Source: Planctomycetota bacterium
GTDB lineage: Bacteria; JAJVIF01; JAPKYR01
Length of the DNA: 5,256 nt
Reading direction: 5' to 3'
Assembly (NCBI GenBank): GCA_030673355.1
Contig: DAOVJF010000231.1
Coordinates: 1-5,256 of the forward strand
The notes under the pieces are model-generated. The model saw nothing but the letters and a program-made list of their open reading frames with translations. It was not told the DNA's origin and did not search any database. Shown in pieces: positions 1 through 5,256 of this stretch; the first letter of the stretch is position 1; each line of letters opens with the position of its first letter. The translations under genes were made by a program, and so were the position numbers.

Positions 1-1
1 A

Positions 2-151
2 AGTGTCGGTACTCAGCATGAGGATATGTTCCTCCTTTCCGAATTCGATGGCGAAAACCGTGTGCGTCTCGAATATGGCGCGAAACCATCGCTTGTCGAA
101 ATCGATGAGGAAACCCGCGCAAAATTACGAAGCCTGGGATATATACATTGA
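2..151 (+). CDS. C-terminal fragment of a probable sulfatase-family protein (5' end outside window)
   Basis: An open frame runs in from the left edge and stops at TGA (149-151), giving the last 49 residues of a larger protein. The end reads VEIDEETRAKLRSLGYIH. A closing segment of the type 'D-x-E-T-x-x-x-L-R-x-L-G-Y' is a habitual C-terminus of bacterial sulfatases and related alkaline-phosphatase-superfamily hydrolases, which is the only ground for the assignment. The catalytic part, with the formylglycine Cys/Ser motif and metal ligands, would lie upstream and cannot be seen, so activity and substrate are unknown. It is on the same strand as the HDOD gene but 180 bp away with a possible terminator between, so co-transcription is unlikely. 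Other proteins can also end this way, so the family call is moderate; that this is coding sequence is more secure. Confidence 0.5.
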   Translation, partial: SVGTQHEDMFLLSEFDGENRVRLEYGAKPSLVEIDEETRAKLRSLGYIH

Positions 152-185
152 TTTAATTGGATCATTTGACAAATCATAATCATCA

Positions 186-203
186 GGCCGTCCCGGCTCT
201 TTT
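186..203 (+). terminator. Possible weak intrinsic terminator after the sulfatase-like gene
   Basis: GGCCG (186-190) pairs with CGGCT (194-198), with one G-T pair, around a TCC loop. It is followed by CTTTT (199-203). It starts 35 nt after the stop codon. The stem is only 5 bp and the T tract is short, so termination may be partial or depend on Rho. Confidence 0.35.
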
Positions 204-277
204 CGTAGCGCGGTTGTCCAGTCTGCTATTAAAAAGTTACTGTTTCCGTTATGAAAAGCGATTTTCGTTGTTAAATT

Positions 278-306
278 TTGAGTCTATGCTTTGGATATTA
301 TATTAC
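278..306 (+). promoter_or_regulatory. Candidate sigma-70-type promoter for the HDOD gene
   Basis: TTGAGT (278-283) and TATTAC (301-306) are separated by 17 bp, in the A+T-rich stretch before the HDOD gene. Transcription would start near 313 and leave a leader of about 19 nt containing the Shine-Dalgarno. An overlapping alternative -10 is TATTAT (296-301), but it has no well-spaced -35. Both hexamers depart from consensus, and AT-rich sequence produces such matches by chance. Confidence 0.3.
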
Positions 307-320
307 TAATTTATAGAGAT

Positions 321-335
321 GAGGAACCAATGTGA
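321..335 (+). promoter_or_regulatory. Shine-Dalgarno and GTG start of the HDOD gene, overlapped by an ATG-TGA
   Basis: GAGGAA (321-326) lies 5 nt before the GTG at 332-334 and fixes that start. An in-frame TGA at 320-322 rules out any earlier start. An ATG at 330-332 shares its G with the GTG but is out of frame and is followed at once by TGA (333-335), a start-stop pair at almost the same distance from the Shine-Dalgarno. Confidence 0.65.
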
Positions 336-1204
336 CACCACCCGAATTGCTATTAGAACAAGTAATGGTCCATGTAAACGATATTCCGGGCCTTCCAGAT
401 GTCCTTTTCAAGGTAAATGAGGTGGTGAATGATCCTGAATCATCGGCAGATGACCTGGAAAGGGCGATCAACAACGATATTGCGGTTTCAGCGAAGCTGA
501 TCAGGCTTGTCAATTCAGCTTCATACGGTCTTCCCAGCCAGATAAGCACTCTATCAAGAGCTATTCCGATGCTGGGTTTCACAATGGTTCGGAATCTCGT
601 TATGAGTGTTTCCTTATTTCAATTGGATGCGATCTTTGAGCCCGACCTGAAAAAGTTCTGGCTTCACTCGTTCGCGACCGGGGTCGTTGCCCAGGCAATA
701 GCGGTCACCGATCGACTCCCGGATGCGAAAAGCCAGTCGCTTGCCGGGCTCCTTCATGATATTGGCAAGGTCGTATTTATCCAGAACTTCATTCGTGAAA
801 CCCAGGCGGTACTCCAGGAGCAGATATCAAAGGGGCTCACGTACTATGAAGCGGAAAAGAACCTTTTTCTGACCAATCATGCTGAAATTGGCAGAGAGAT
901 CGCAATTAAATGGAATTTCCCGCCCAACCTGATTGCCGCAATCGGTTACCATCACGATCCTGATGCCGCAGACGGTTTTGCCGATTTCGCACGGGTAACC
1001 GCAGCGGCAAATATACTCAGCCAGCTTACTGAAGAGGGATTTTTCTTTGAGAAGGGCTATGAAGAGTCGGCGGACGCATGCTCTGAATTTTACCAGCTTT
1101 CCGAAAAGGCATATAAGTTTGCGATTCTGGAATTTAACAGCCAGACGAAGTTCTTTGAGAATTTTATTGAACAATTAGTTCTTGAGTACCGCGCCGCTAA
1201 GTGA
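332..1204 (+). CDS. Stand-alone HDOD domain protein
   Basis: This 290-residue cytoplasmic protein consists essentially of one HDOD (HD-related output domain). The N-terminal helical half covers about residues 15-100: LPDVLFKVNEVVNDP (21-35), a region equivalent to the family's 'D-P-x-L-x-x-x-I/L-L-x-L-x-N-S' segment (49-65, NSASYG at 61-66) and the conserved L-S-R-A-I-x-x-L-G stretch (74-82). The HD-like half follows: H112 in FWLHSFATG, AGLLHDIGK (138-146), NHAEIG (182-187) and YHHDP (206-210). The remaining ~80 residues are helical with no further domain. There is no receiver, GGDEF or EAL domain. HDOD proteins are known as signalling and regulatory modules, linked in various bacteria to motility, virulence, DNA uptake or stress; many are regarded as non-catalytic. 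Here most HD-superfamily metal-ligand positions are still His or Asp, so catalysis cannot be excluded. It is probably monocistronic, since the downstream gene converges. The partner and signal cannot be inferred from sequence. Confidence 0.93.
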   Translation: MTPPELLLEQVMVHVNDIPGLPDVLFKVNEVVNDPESSADDLERAINNDIAVSAKLIRLVNSASYGLPSQISTLSRAIPMLGFTMVRNLVMSVSLFQLDAIFEPDLKKFWLHSFATGVVAQAIAVTDRLPDAKSQSLAGLLHDIGKVVFIQNFIRETQAVLQEQISKGLTYYEAEKNLFLTNHAEIGREIAIKWNFPPNLIAAIGYHHDPDAADGFADFARVTAAANILSQLTEEGFFFEKGYEESADACSEFYQLSEKAYKFAILEFNSQTKFFENFIEQLVLEYRAAK

Positions 1205-1254
1205 AGTAGCCCGGTCGGGTTGGAAATTATTCAATATCGACTCCGCCCATATTT
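1205..1254. other. Convergent intergenic spacer with a small hairpin
   Basis: The spacer separates the stop codons of two convergent genes. AGCCC (1208-1212) can pair with GGGTT (1217-1221) around GGTC, with one G-T pair. No T tract follows on either strand, so it is not a convincing intrinsic terminator. Nothing else is recognisable here. Confidence 0.25.
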
Positions 1255-2385
1255 TTAATTCTCACCAAGCAGCGACTCAAACAGGTCGGCAAGTTTCCCC
1301 GCATTATTTAACCAGTCAAAACGGTCCTTGACGTACTCACGGCCCGCTTTTCCCATGGCAAGTCTTTTACCTGGATCATCAAGGAGTGCCGCGATTCCAT
1401 CCGCCAGTGCTACCGGGTCATTGGGGGGTACCAGAATCCCGGTTACTCCATCCTGGACCGCCTCCGGGATTCCACCAACATTCGATGCGACCACCGGGAT
1501 CTCCATAGCCTCCGACTCAATCGCAGCAACCCCAAGCGATTCCGATCTTGAAGGCATGCACGATACATCAAGCCCAGCAAGGAATGCCGGAACCTCGTCA
1601 TTCGGAATTCGTCCCAGGAAATCCACGATCCGGTGTACCCCCTTTTCCCTGGCAAGGCTCCTGAGATCCTCGGCGTCCTCTCCATCCCCGGCCAGAAGTG
1701 TCCGGATGTTGTATCCCCTGTCTCTCAGGACCCTGGTCGATTCGATGAGGGTGTCAGGCCCATAGATTTTCCTGAGCCCTTTTACAAATCCTATCCTGAA
1801 AACTTTATCGGACTCATGCTTCTTTGGATATTTCGACGGGTCGAATTTTTCCATGTCGACAGAAAAAGGAATTATGTGAATTTTCTTCTCTGTCGGGAGA
1901 TACCTCTTCATCGCGTCAGCAAGATAATTCGAGAGCGCGACAAGTTCGGTCGCTTCTTTAAGTACGTAACTTTTCCAGTAGGCTTCTTCCTTCGCCTCTT
2001 CCTGCCCGAATATTCCAAGAATATCCGACCCCCATGCGCTTACAACGAGTCTCGGAAGACCTTTATAAACCATGTTGAACCTGAAGCGATAGATGAACTG
2101 TACGTTTACAATATCGGCCCATCTAAGGATCGAACGCACGCGGGCATAGTCGGATGCCGTATATACCTGCCTGAACGGAGGAATGGCCATCAAACCTCGC
2201 GGGGGAATCGAATGGACATAAACCTCGACCCCCGGGATACTCCATTCGCGGTAGCTGATAATCCTGATCTCACATCCCCGGTCGAGGAAATACTCCACCC
2301 ATTTATGCGTATGGACATTACGGGCATCGGCAGCGAATGCAATGCGTAATGGTCGATTTTTGTATGTCATTAGTTCAGGATTCAT
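1255..2385 (-). CDS. GT4-family (GT-B fold) glycosyltransferase
   Basis: This 376-residue protein is a full-length retaining GT4-type glycosyltransferase, which would transfer a sugar from an NDP-sugar to a growing glycan on the cytoplasmic side of the membrane. The N-terminal Rossmann domain begins with LRIAFAAD (13-20) and HTHKW (25-29), the usual 'H-T-x-x-W' of this group, and includes AWGSDI (117-122). The linker PFSVDMEKFDP (173-183) leads into the donor-binding domain: GFVKGLRKIYGPD (199-211), AGDGE (232-236), FLGRIPNDEV (257-266), and the EX7E motif with E282 and E290 in SESLGVAAIE, followed by GGIPE (304-308). There is no signal peptide or membrane helix. It lies 68 bp behind the flippase on the same strand and probably belongs to the same transcription unit, or has its own promoter in the gap. 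No Shine-Dalgarno precedes ATG 2385 or the alternative ATG 2370 (Met6). The second would still leave the first beta strand intact, so the start is uncertain by five codons. Sugar specificity cannot be read from sequence. Confidence 0.93.
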   Translation of the reverse strand: MNPELMTYKNRPLRIAFAADARNVHTHKWVEYFLDRGCEIRIISYREWSIPGVEVYVHSIPPRGLMAIPPFRQVYTASDYARVRSILRWADIVNVQFIYRFRFNMVYKGLPRLVVSAWGSDILGIFGQEEAKEEAYWKSYVLKEATELVALSNYLADAMKRYLPTEKKIHIIPFSVDMEKFDPSKYPKKHESDKVFRIGFVKGLRKIYGPDTLIESTRVLRDRGYNIRTLLAGDGEDAEDLRSLAREKGVHRIVDFLGRIPNDEVPAFLAGLDVSCMPSRSESLGVAAIESEAMEIPVVASNVGGIPEAVQDGVTGILVPPNDPVALADGIAALLDDPGKRLAMGKAGREYVKDRFDWLNNAGKLADLFESLLGEN

Positions 2386-2388
2386 GAC

Positions 2389-2413
2389 ATTTATATTCGA
2401 AGTGTGATTTATA
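2389..2413 (-). promoter_or_regulatory. Two -10-like TATAAA boxes before the glycosyltransferase gene
   Basis: On the minus strand, TATAAA occurs at 2413-2408 and again at 2395-2390. The first would give transcripts starting near 2401 with a leader of about 16 nt. The second lies only 4 nt before ATG 2385, so its transcripts would be leaderless or start inside the gene. Neither has a consensus -35: the bases 17 bp upstream of the first box are ACTATC, inside the distal direct repeat. The -10 matches are good, but the region is very AT-rich. Confidence 0.3.
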
Positions 2414-2446
2414 GTAACGCAAATTTAACCGATAGTAATCTAAATT
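2411..2446. repeat. Tandem 15-bp direct repeat at 21-bp pitch in the flippase-glycosyltransferase gap
   Basis: ATAGTAACGCAAATT (2411-2425) and ATAGTAATCTAAATT (2432-2446), written on the plus strand, match at 12 of 15 positions; the three differences are adjacent in the middle. Equivalent bases are 21 bp apart, about two helical turns, so both copies face the same side of the DNA. On the minus strand the proximal copy abuts a TATAAA box and the distal copy covers the -35 position. Such an arrangement suits tandem binding of a regulator, but the role is inferred. Confidence 0.5.
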
Positions 2447-2453
2447 GTAAATT

Positions 2454-3845
2454 TTAGTTCCCATGTCTCCGTCTGATCATCTCGGTTATAAATCCCGGGA
2501 TTCGGCGCCATTCCCTCATATCCGCCATCGTTGGAATCAGAACCTTTACCGCTTTTATACTCCCTGCCCTGCAGAATGAATTGAGAAGGAATCCGGCGTT
2601 TACAAACGATCCTATCAGTACTGCAACCGACGCAATCTGGACTTCCCTGCCCATCGTGTTCTGGAATCCTGTCCATGCGATTACCAGCGCGACCAGTACC
2701 CCGATAATCCCCGCCTTTGCGACCTCGTACGGTCGTGTTCTTGCAAGAAGGTGCGCGGACCACACCCCAGCCATTGACAACGCGATTCCCCCGGCCGCCA
2801 TTATCGCAAATGCCCCTGCAACCGGGATGAAACGCGACCCAAGGAGGATTTCCACAATCGGTTTCATGAAAATGGCAAGGATTATGAAAAGTAACAGCGA
2901 TGTAAGAAAGGTCTGACGGGACGCTTTCGCGGTAAGTTCGCTTGCATCGGTGTCGCTTCCACCCGTGATCTTGGGTAACAGGGCGAACGCGACCGATCGC
3001 GTTACCGGAAGAATTCTCTCGATCATCTGGTACGCCATTGTGAAGAATGCAATCCTGGCAAGATTCTCTCCATGGGAACCGGCGAGTGAGAATGAAAGCA
3101 GGATCATCATTACGGGCAGCATCAGGTATGCTGCAAGCTGGGCGAGATAGATCGGGAACCCAAGTCTGACAACCTGGCGTGTAATATTAATGTCAATTGT
3201 TCCGGGTAATGGAATCCTGCCCCGCACCAGGAGGTACGAGTAACCAAGGCTGACCGTATTCGCGATTATGTAAGCGCCGATCACCCCGAAGAGTTGCAGT
3301 TTGAAGAGGAAAAAAGCAGCCAGGATTACAACAATCATCACGATATTTATAACGAGTTCCTTGAGGTTCCTGGCAGCGATTCGGTCCTCGGCGTAAATAG
3401 CCGCATCGTATGCCATCGTCATGAGATGAAGCGGAAACGCCATCGAGATGATCATAAACGGCCCCGGAAGCCAGACCTGGCTGATATTCCAGAATGTCTT
3501 CGGAAATCCCCACATGAATCCCAATAGGAGCCCGATAAATAAAAGGCCCATGAAGAATCCGAGAAGAACACCGGTGCCTGTTAACGGTCCTAAACTGGTT
3601 CTGTTTTTTCCTCCCAGTACAATCATACCCTGGTCGTATCCGAACGACCCGGTCTTCATCACTATCGCCGGGGCAAGCATAACCAGCGCCAGCTCTCCAC
3701 GCCAGACCGGACCCAGAAGCCTCGCGATGATTACCCAGATGATTATACCGAGTATAAAAAGGGCAGCGTTAGTCAGGGTCGTCCCGACTGTGTCACGGGC
3801 GAGAGAGCTTTTTTCAATTGTTTGATTCCCTGGCGATGATGTCAT
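2454..3845 (-). CDS. Wzx-like oligosaccharide flippase (MOP superfamily, polysaccharide biosynthesis protein)
   Basis: This 463-residue integral inner-membrane protein has a length and helix pattern typical of MOP-superfamily polysaccharide flippases, which move undecaprenyl-linked oligosaccharides from the cytoplasmic to the periplasmic leaflet. About 12 hydrophobic segments can be seen, at roughly 24-43, 52-74, 88-112, 124-146, 163-183, 186-207, 226-252, 262-290, 312-336, 341-368, 376-394 and 402-424. After helix 1 comes ARLLGPVWRGELAL (41-54), the usual 'R-x-L-G-P-x-x-R-G' signature of these transporters. Basic residues fill the loops and the C-terminal tail, consistent with a cytoplasmic C-terminus. 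The start ATG at 3845-3843 lies inside the preceding glycosyltransferase gene (32-bp overlap). There is no ATG, GTG or TTG in frame before helix 1 and no clear Shine-Dalgarno, so translation is probably coupled to the upstream gene. The two flanking glycosyltransferases support a glycan substrate; its identity is unknown. A teichuronic or O-antigen-type transporter is equally possible. Confidence 0.92.
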   Translation of the reverse strand: MTSSPGNQTIEKSSLARDTVGTTLTNAALFILGIIIWVIIARLLGPVWRGELALVMLAPAIVMKTGSFGYDQGMIVLGGKNRTSLGPLTGTGVLLGFFMGLLFIGLLLGFMWGFPKTFWNISQVWLPGPFMIISMAFPLHLMTMAYDAAIYAEDRIAARNLKELVINIVMIVVILAAFFLFKLQLFGVIGAYIIANTVSLGYSYLLVRGRIPLPGTIDINITRQVVRLGFPIYLAQLAAYLMLPVMMILLSFSLAGSHGENLARIAFFTMAYQMIERILPVTRSVAFALLPKITGGSDTDASELTAKASRQTFLTSLLLFIILAIFMKPIVEILLGSRFIPVAGAFAIMAAGGIALSMAGVWSAHLLARTRPYEVAKAGIIGVLVALVIAWTGFQNTMGREVQIASVAVLIGSFVNAGFLLNSFCRAGSIKAVKVLIPTMADMREWRRIPGFITEMIRRRHGN

Positions 3846-5118
3846 TAAACAGTTTCGCTAACTCGCCGGTAATGCGGCGACGGTCGTATTGCTTAAGGAA
3901 ATCGGTATCTATATCGAACGCTTGATCCCTTGAGTTGAACTGCTGGATCAGTGCGTCCGCAATTTTATCGGGATCGTCCGGCGACAGGCATACACCAGCA
4001 TGGGATCTATCTATCAACTCGATTAAATCCTCACCCCCGGTTATTGCCAGTATAGGCCGCCCGGATGCCAGGTACTCGTATGCCTTTCCGGTAATATATC
4101 CTTCGGCTATCAGTAAAAGAGATCCTGCGCCGAGTTGCGATGAATAAACGGCATCGCGGGTCTGGAAACCCTCGATTTTCAGATTGTCCATTATATGCTT
4201 CGGCGCGAGTTCATGAAAGCGCGTATCAAATTCGCCCATGAAAAAACACCCGGCGCTATCCCGAAACGCTTCCGATTTTTCGCATGCCTTCTTCCAACCC
4301 TTGAAAAATGGTTCCGGATCGCGCGGGTATGAAATCGAGCCGGTGTAAACTACGGTCCAGCGATCAAATTTTCTGGGCTCGATTCCATCAAAATCTCCAG
4401 GATCGAACCCGTTGGGAAGTATGTGAAATTTACCTTCATGTCCTCTGAGCGAAGGATATTTCTCAAGATATTCATCACGGTATCTCGACTGGACGACTGA
4501 TATCGCGGACGATTCTTCGAGGCAGCTAAGTTCAAGTTTTTCTTCTTTTATCCTTGCCCGGTCAGGACGTTTGGTTGCGTACAGGCTGGTTGTCCAGGGG
4601 TCGCGAAAATCCATGACCCATGGCAACCCCGATTCCCTTGCGATCGCCCTCGCGATTACATGATCGGTGGCTTCCGGACTTGTTGAGTAAATTATGTCGA
4701 TCTTGTTACCCGCCAGGATTTCCCGCGCCCGATTAACCGCTGGACCGAACCACCCGATTTTCGGATCGGGAATAAGGAACGCCGCCTGGAAAGATGAATA
4801 AAGTTGCCCAGTGAATCCGAGGCTTTTACCCCCTTCAATTACCCCCCTGAAATCAGCGGAGTCCTGGCGTTTCTTCCCTCCCAGTGCACGGTAAAGATGA
4901 TACGGTTCCCTGCTTGGCGCTTTGTATATTTTCACTGAATCGGGAATTTCGTTTTTGTAACCAGGGTCGATGGGGAAACTCCCCTCGGGCTTATCCGGGG
5001 TCAGCACGATCGGCTGCCAGCCATGGTCGGGGAGGTACCGTACGAATTTCGTGATTCGCTGTACCCCGACTCCGGCCCTCGGGGGAAAAAGATAAGCTAT
5101 GCAGAGTACTGTCGGCAT
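3814..5118 (-). CDS. GT4-like (GT-B fold) glycosyltransferase
   Basis: This 434-residue soluble or membrane-associated glycosyltransferase is probably the first gene of the minus-strand unit. The N-terminal acceptor domain opens with VLCIAYLFPPRAGVGVQR (4-21), the typical 'Y-x-F-P-P-x-x-G-x-G-x-x-R' start of this group. It continues with IIYSTSPEATDHV (142-154), where a His often lies in the acceptor or catalytic site, and DFRDPW (170-175). The donor-binding domain includes LPNGFD (234-239), VYTGSI (257-262), FFMGE (292-296), IEGF (315-318) and TGKAYEYLASGRPILAI (343-359). E348 matches the second Glu of EX7E, but the residue eight before it is Gly340, with Glu339 next to it, so the canonical EX7E is not intact. 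To my knowledge that is common in the 'K-x-x-E-Y-L' subgroup and is not a sign of decay. ATG 5118 is chosen because a TGA lies four codons upstream in frame and the first beta strand starts at residue 3. The 3' end overlaps the flippase start by 32 bp. Donor and acceptor are unknown. Confidence 0.92.
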   Translation of the reverse strand: MPTVLCIAYLFPPRAGVGVQRITKFVRYLPDHGWQPIVLTPDKPEGSFPIDPGYKNEIPDSVKIYKAPSREPYHLYRALGGKKRQDSADFRGVIEGGKSLGFTGQLYSSFQAAFLIPDPKIGWFGPAVNRAREILAGNKIDIIYSTSPEATDHVIARAIARESGLPWVMDFRDPWTTSLYATKRPDRARIKEEKLELSCLEESSAISVVQSRYRDEYLEKYPSLRGHEGKFHILPNGFDPGDFDGIEPRKFDRWTVVYTGSISYPRDPEPFFKGWKKACEKSEAFRDSAGCFFMGEFDTRFHELAPKHIMDNLKIEGFQTRDAVYSSQLGAGSLLLIAEGYITGKAYEYLASGRPILAITGGEDLIELIDRSHAGVCLSPDDPDKIADALIQQFNSRDQAFDIDTDFLKQYDRRRITGELAKLFNDIIARESNN

Positions 5119-5130
5119 GCGGTGGTAAAG

Positions 5131-5136
5131 TCACCT
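5131..5136 (-). promoter_or_regulatory. Distant Shine-Dalgarno of the first glycosyltransferase gene
   Basis: AGGTGA on the minus strand is exactly complementary to the 16S rRNA 3' tail, but 12 nt separate it from ATG 5118, long for this part of the anti-Shine-Dalgarno. Its GGUG (5135-5132) can pair with CACC (5124-5121) next to the start codon, a 4-bp stem with a 7-nt loop that would partly hide it. Confidence 0.5.
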
Positions 5137-5215
5137 AATCCGGTAATTTTACGAGCGGTGCCCTATCCAAATCTTGCCTAGGACACCGTTTATCAGAAAT
5201 ATCATCACAATACAT
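5135..5215 (-). CDS. Possible 26-codon leader ORF (speculative)
   Basis: ATG 5215-5213 opens a frame of 26 codons, starting MYCDDISDKR and ending VKLPD, that stops at TAG 5137-5135. The stop overlaps the Shine-Dalgarno of the glycosyltransferase gene by two bases, and the frame crosses the whole 5156-5188 hairpin. The only upstream ribosome-binding hint is a GAG 8 nt before the ATG. There is no run of one codon type as in amino-acid attenuators, and the peptide resembles nothing I recognise. A 26-codon frame arises readily by chance. Confidence 0.15.
   Translation of the reverse strand: MYCDDISDKRCPRQDLDRAPLVKLPD
5156..5188 (-). other. 10-bp inverted repeat / leader hairpin before the glycosyltransferase unit
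   Basis: On the minus strand CGGTGTCCTA (5188-5179) and TAGGGCACCG (5165-5156) flank 13 bases. In RNA from this strand all ten positions pair, nine Watson-Crick and one G-U; read from the plus strand the odd pair is a C-A mismatch. That asymmetry hints at a function as minus-strand RNA. No T tract follows, so it is not an intrinsic terminator. It ends 37 nt before the glycosyltransferase start. It could be a leader structure or a DNA operator with 10-bp half-sites. Confidence 0.5.
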
Positions 5216-5256
5216 TAAGGCATCTCTTTTGCTTATAAAACCTTTTTTAACACATT
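5189..5256 (-). promoter_or_regulatory. AT-rich region likely to contain the promoter of the glycosyltransferase-flippase unit
   Basis: Two weak options are visible on the minus strand. TATAAG at 5237-5232 is a fair -10 whose -35 would fall at or beyond the window edge, and it would keep the hairpin and leader ORF in the transcript. TTAATG (5218-5213) and TGATAA (5195-5190) are 17 bp apart and would start transcription near 5183, inside the hairpin. Neither is strong. No gene or coding frame of note is seen on the plus strand here. Confidence 0.25.

Noticed and set aside
2..151. Idea that the sulfatase-like fragment modifies the glycan made by the minus-strand genes
   Set aside because: It is on the other strand, separated by the HDOD gene, and only its C-terminus is visible, so no functional link can be supported.
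166..180. TTGACA (166-171) followed by CATAAT (175-180) as a promoter
   Set aside because: Both hexamers look good, but only 3 bp separate them, and nothing resembling a -10 lies 16-18 bp after TTGACA.
253..266. GAAAA-GCGA-TTTTC inverted repeat before the HDOD gene
   Set aside because: A 5-bp stem of mostly A-T pairs in AT-rich DNA is expected by chance and has no meaningful position.
827..1174. A 115-codon minus-strand frame opposite the HDOD gene
   Set aside because: Its translation is low in recognisable structure and entirely antisense to conserved HDOD sequence.
1633..2349. A 238-codon plus-strand frame opposite the GT4 gene
   Set aside because: It lies wholly antisense to a gene with clear family motifs, its translation resembles no domain, and no ribosome-binding site was found. 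It is best explained as a shadow of the real reading frame.
5111..5188. JUMPstart/ops element expected before polysaccharide operons
   Set aside because: The only GCGGT-GGTAA-like string is on the plus strand at the start codon, opposite to transcription, and does not match GGCGGTAG.
5216..5248. Plus-strand hairpin AAGG...CCTT followed by a T tract as a terminator
   Set aside because: The stem is only 4 bp with a loop of about 20 nt, and no plus-strand gene ends nearby in the window.

Overview
The window looks like ordinary bacterial chromosome, roughly half G+C in genes and more A+T-rich between them. It holds an envelope-polysaccharide gene group beside a lone HDOD regulator. The gene set (sulfatase-like tail, HDOD protein, Wzx-type flippase, two GT-B glycosyltransferases) suggests a Gram-negative-type bacterium, for instance a deltaproteobacterium-like or candidate-phylum lineage. 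Nothing in the sequence fixes the taxon.

Layout. Positions 2-151 (+) are the last 49 codons of a gene whose C-terminus resembles sulfatases. A small GC-rich hairpin with a short T tract follows and may be its terminator. Positions 152-331 hold no gene, but probably carry the promoter and Shine-Dalgarno of the next gene. Positions 332-1204 (+) encode a complete stand-alone HDOD protein starting at GTG. It ends 50 bp from the end of a gene on the opposite strand, so the two converge.

The rest of the window is read on the minus strand, from right to left: a GT4-like glycosyltransferase (5118-3814), a 12-helix MOP-superfamily oligosaccharide flippase (3845-2454, overlapping the first gene by 32 bp) and a canonical GT4 glycosyltransferase (2385-1255). 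The first two are almost certainly co-transcribed. The third follows after a 68-bp AT-rich gap that carries a 15-bp direct repeat at 21-bp pitch, so it may also have its own regulated promoter. Together they would add sugars to a lipid-linked oligosaccharide on the cytoplasmic face of the inner membrane and flip it outward. No initiating sugar-phosphate transferase, Wzy polymerase, ligase or export channel lies in the window, so the locus probably extends beyond position 5256.

The least explained sequence is non-coding. The 137-nt region before the first glycosyltransferase holds a 10-bp stem, a distant Shine-Dalgarno that can pair with bases next to the start codon, and a possible 26-codon leader ORF that stops on that Shine-Dalgarno. 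The direct repeat before the last gene is the second such element. I see no tRNA, rRNA, CRISPR array, insertion sequence or attachment site, and no clearly new system. The findings are leads of modest strength.
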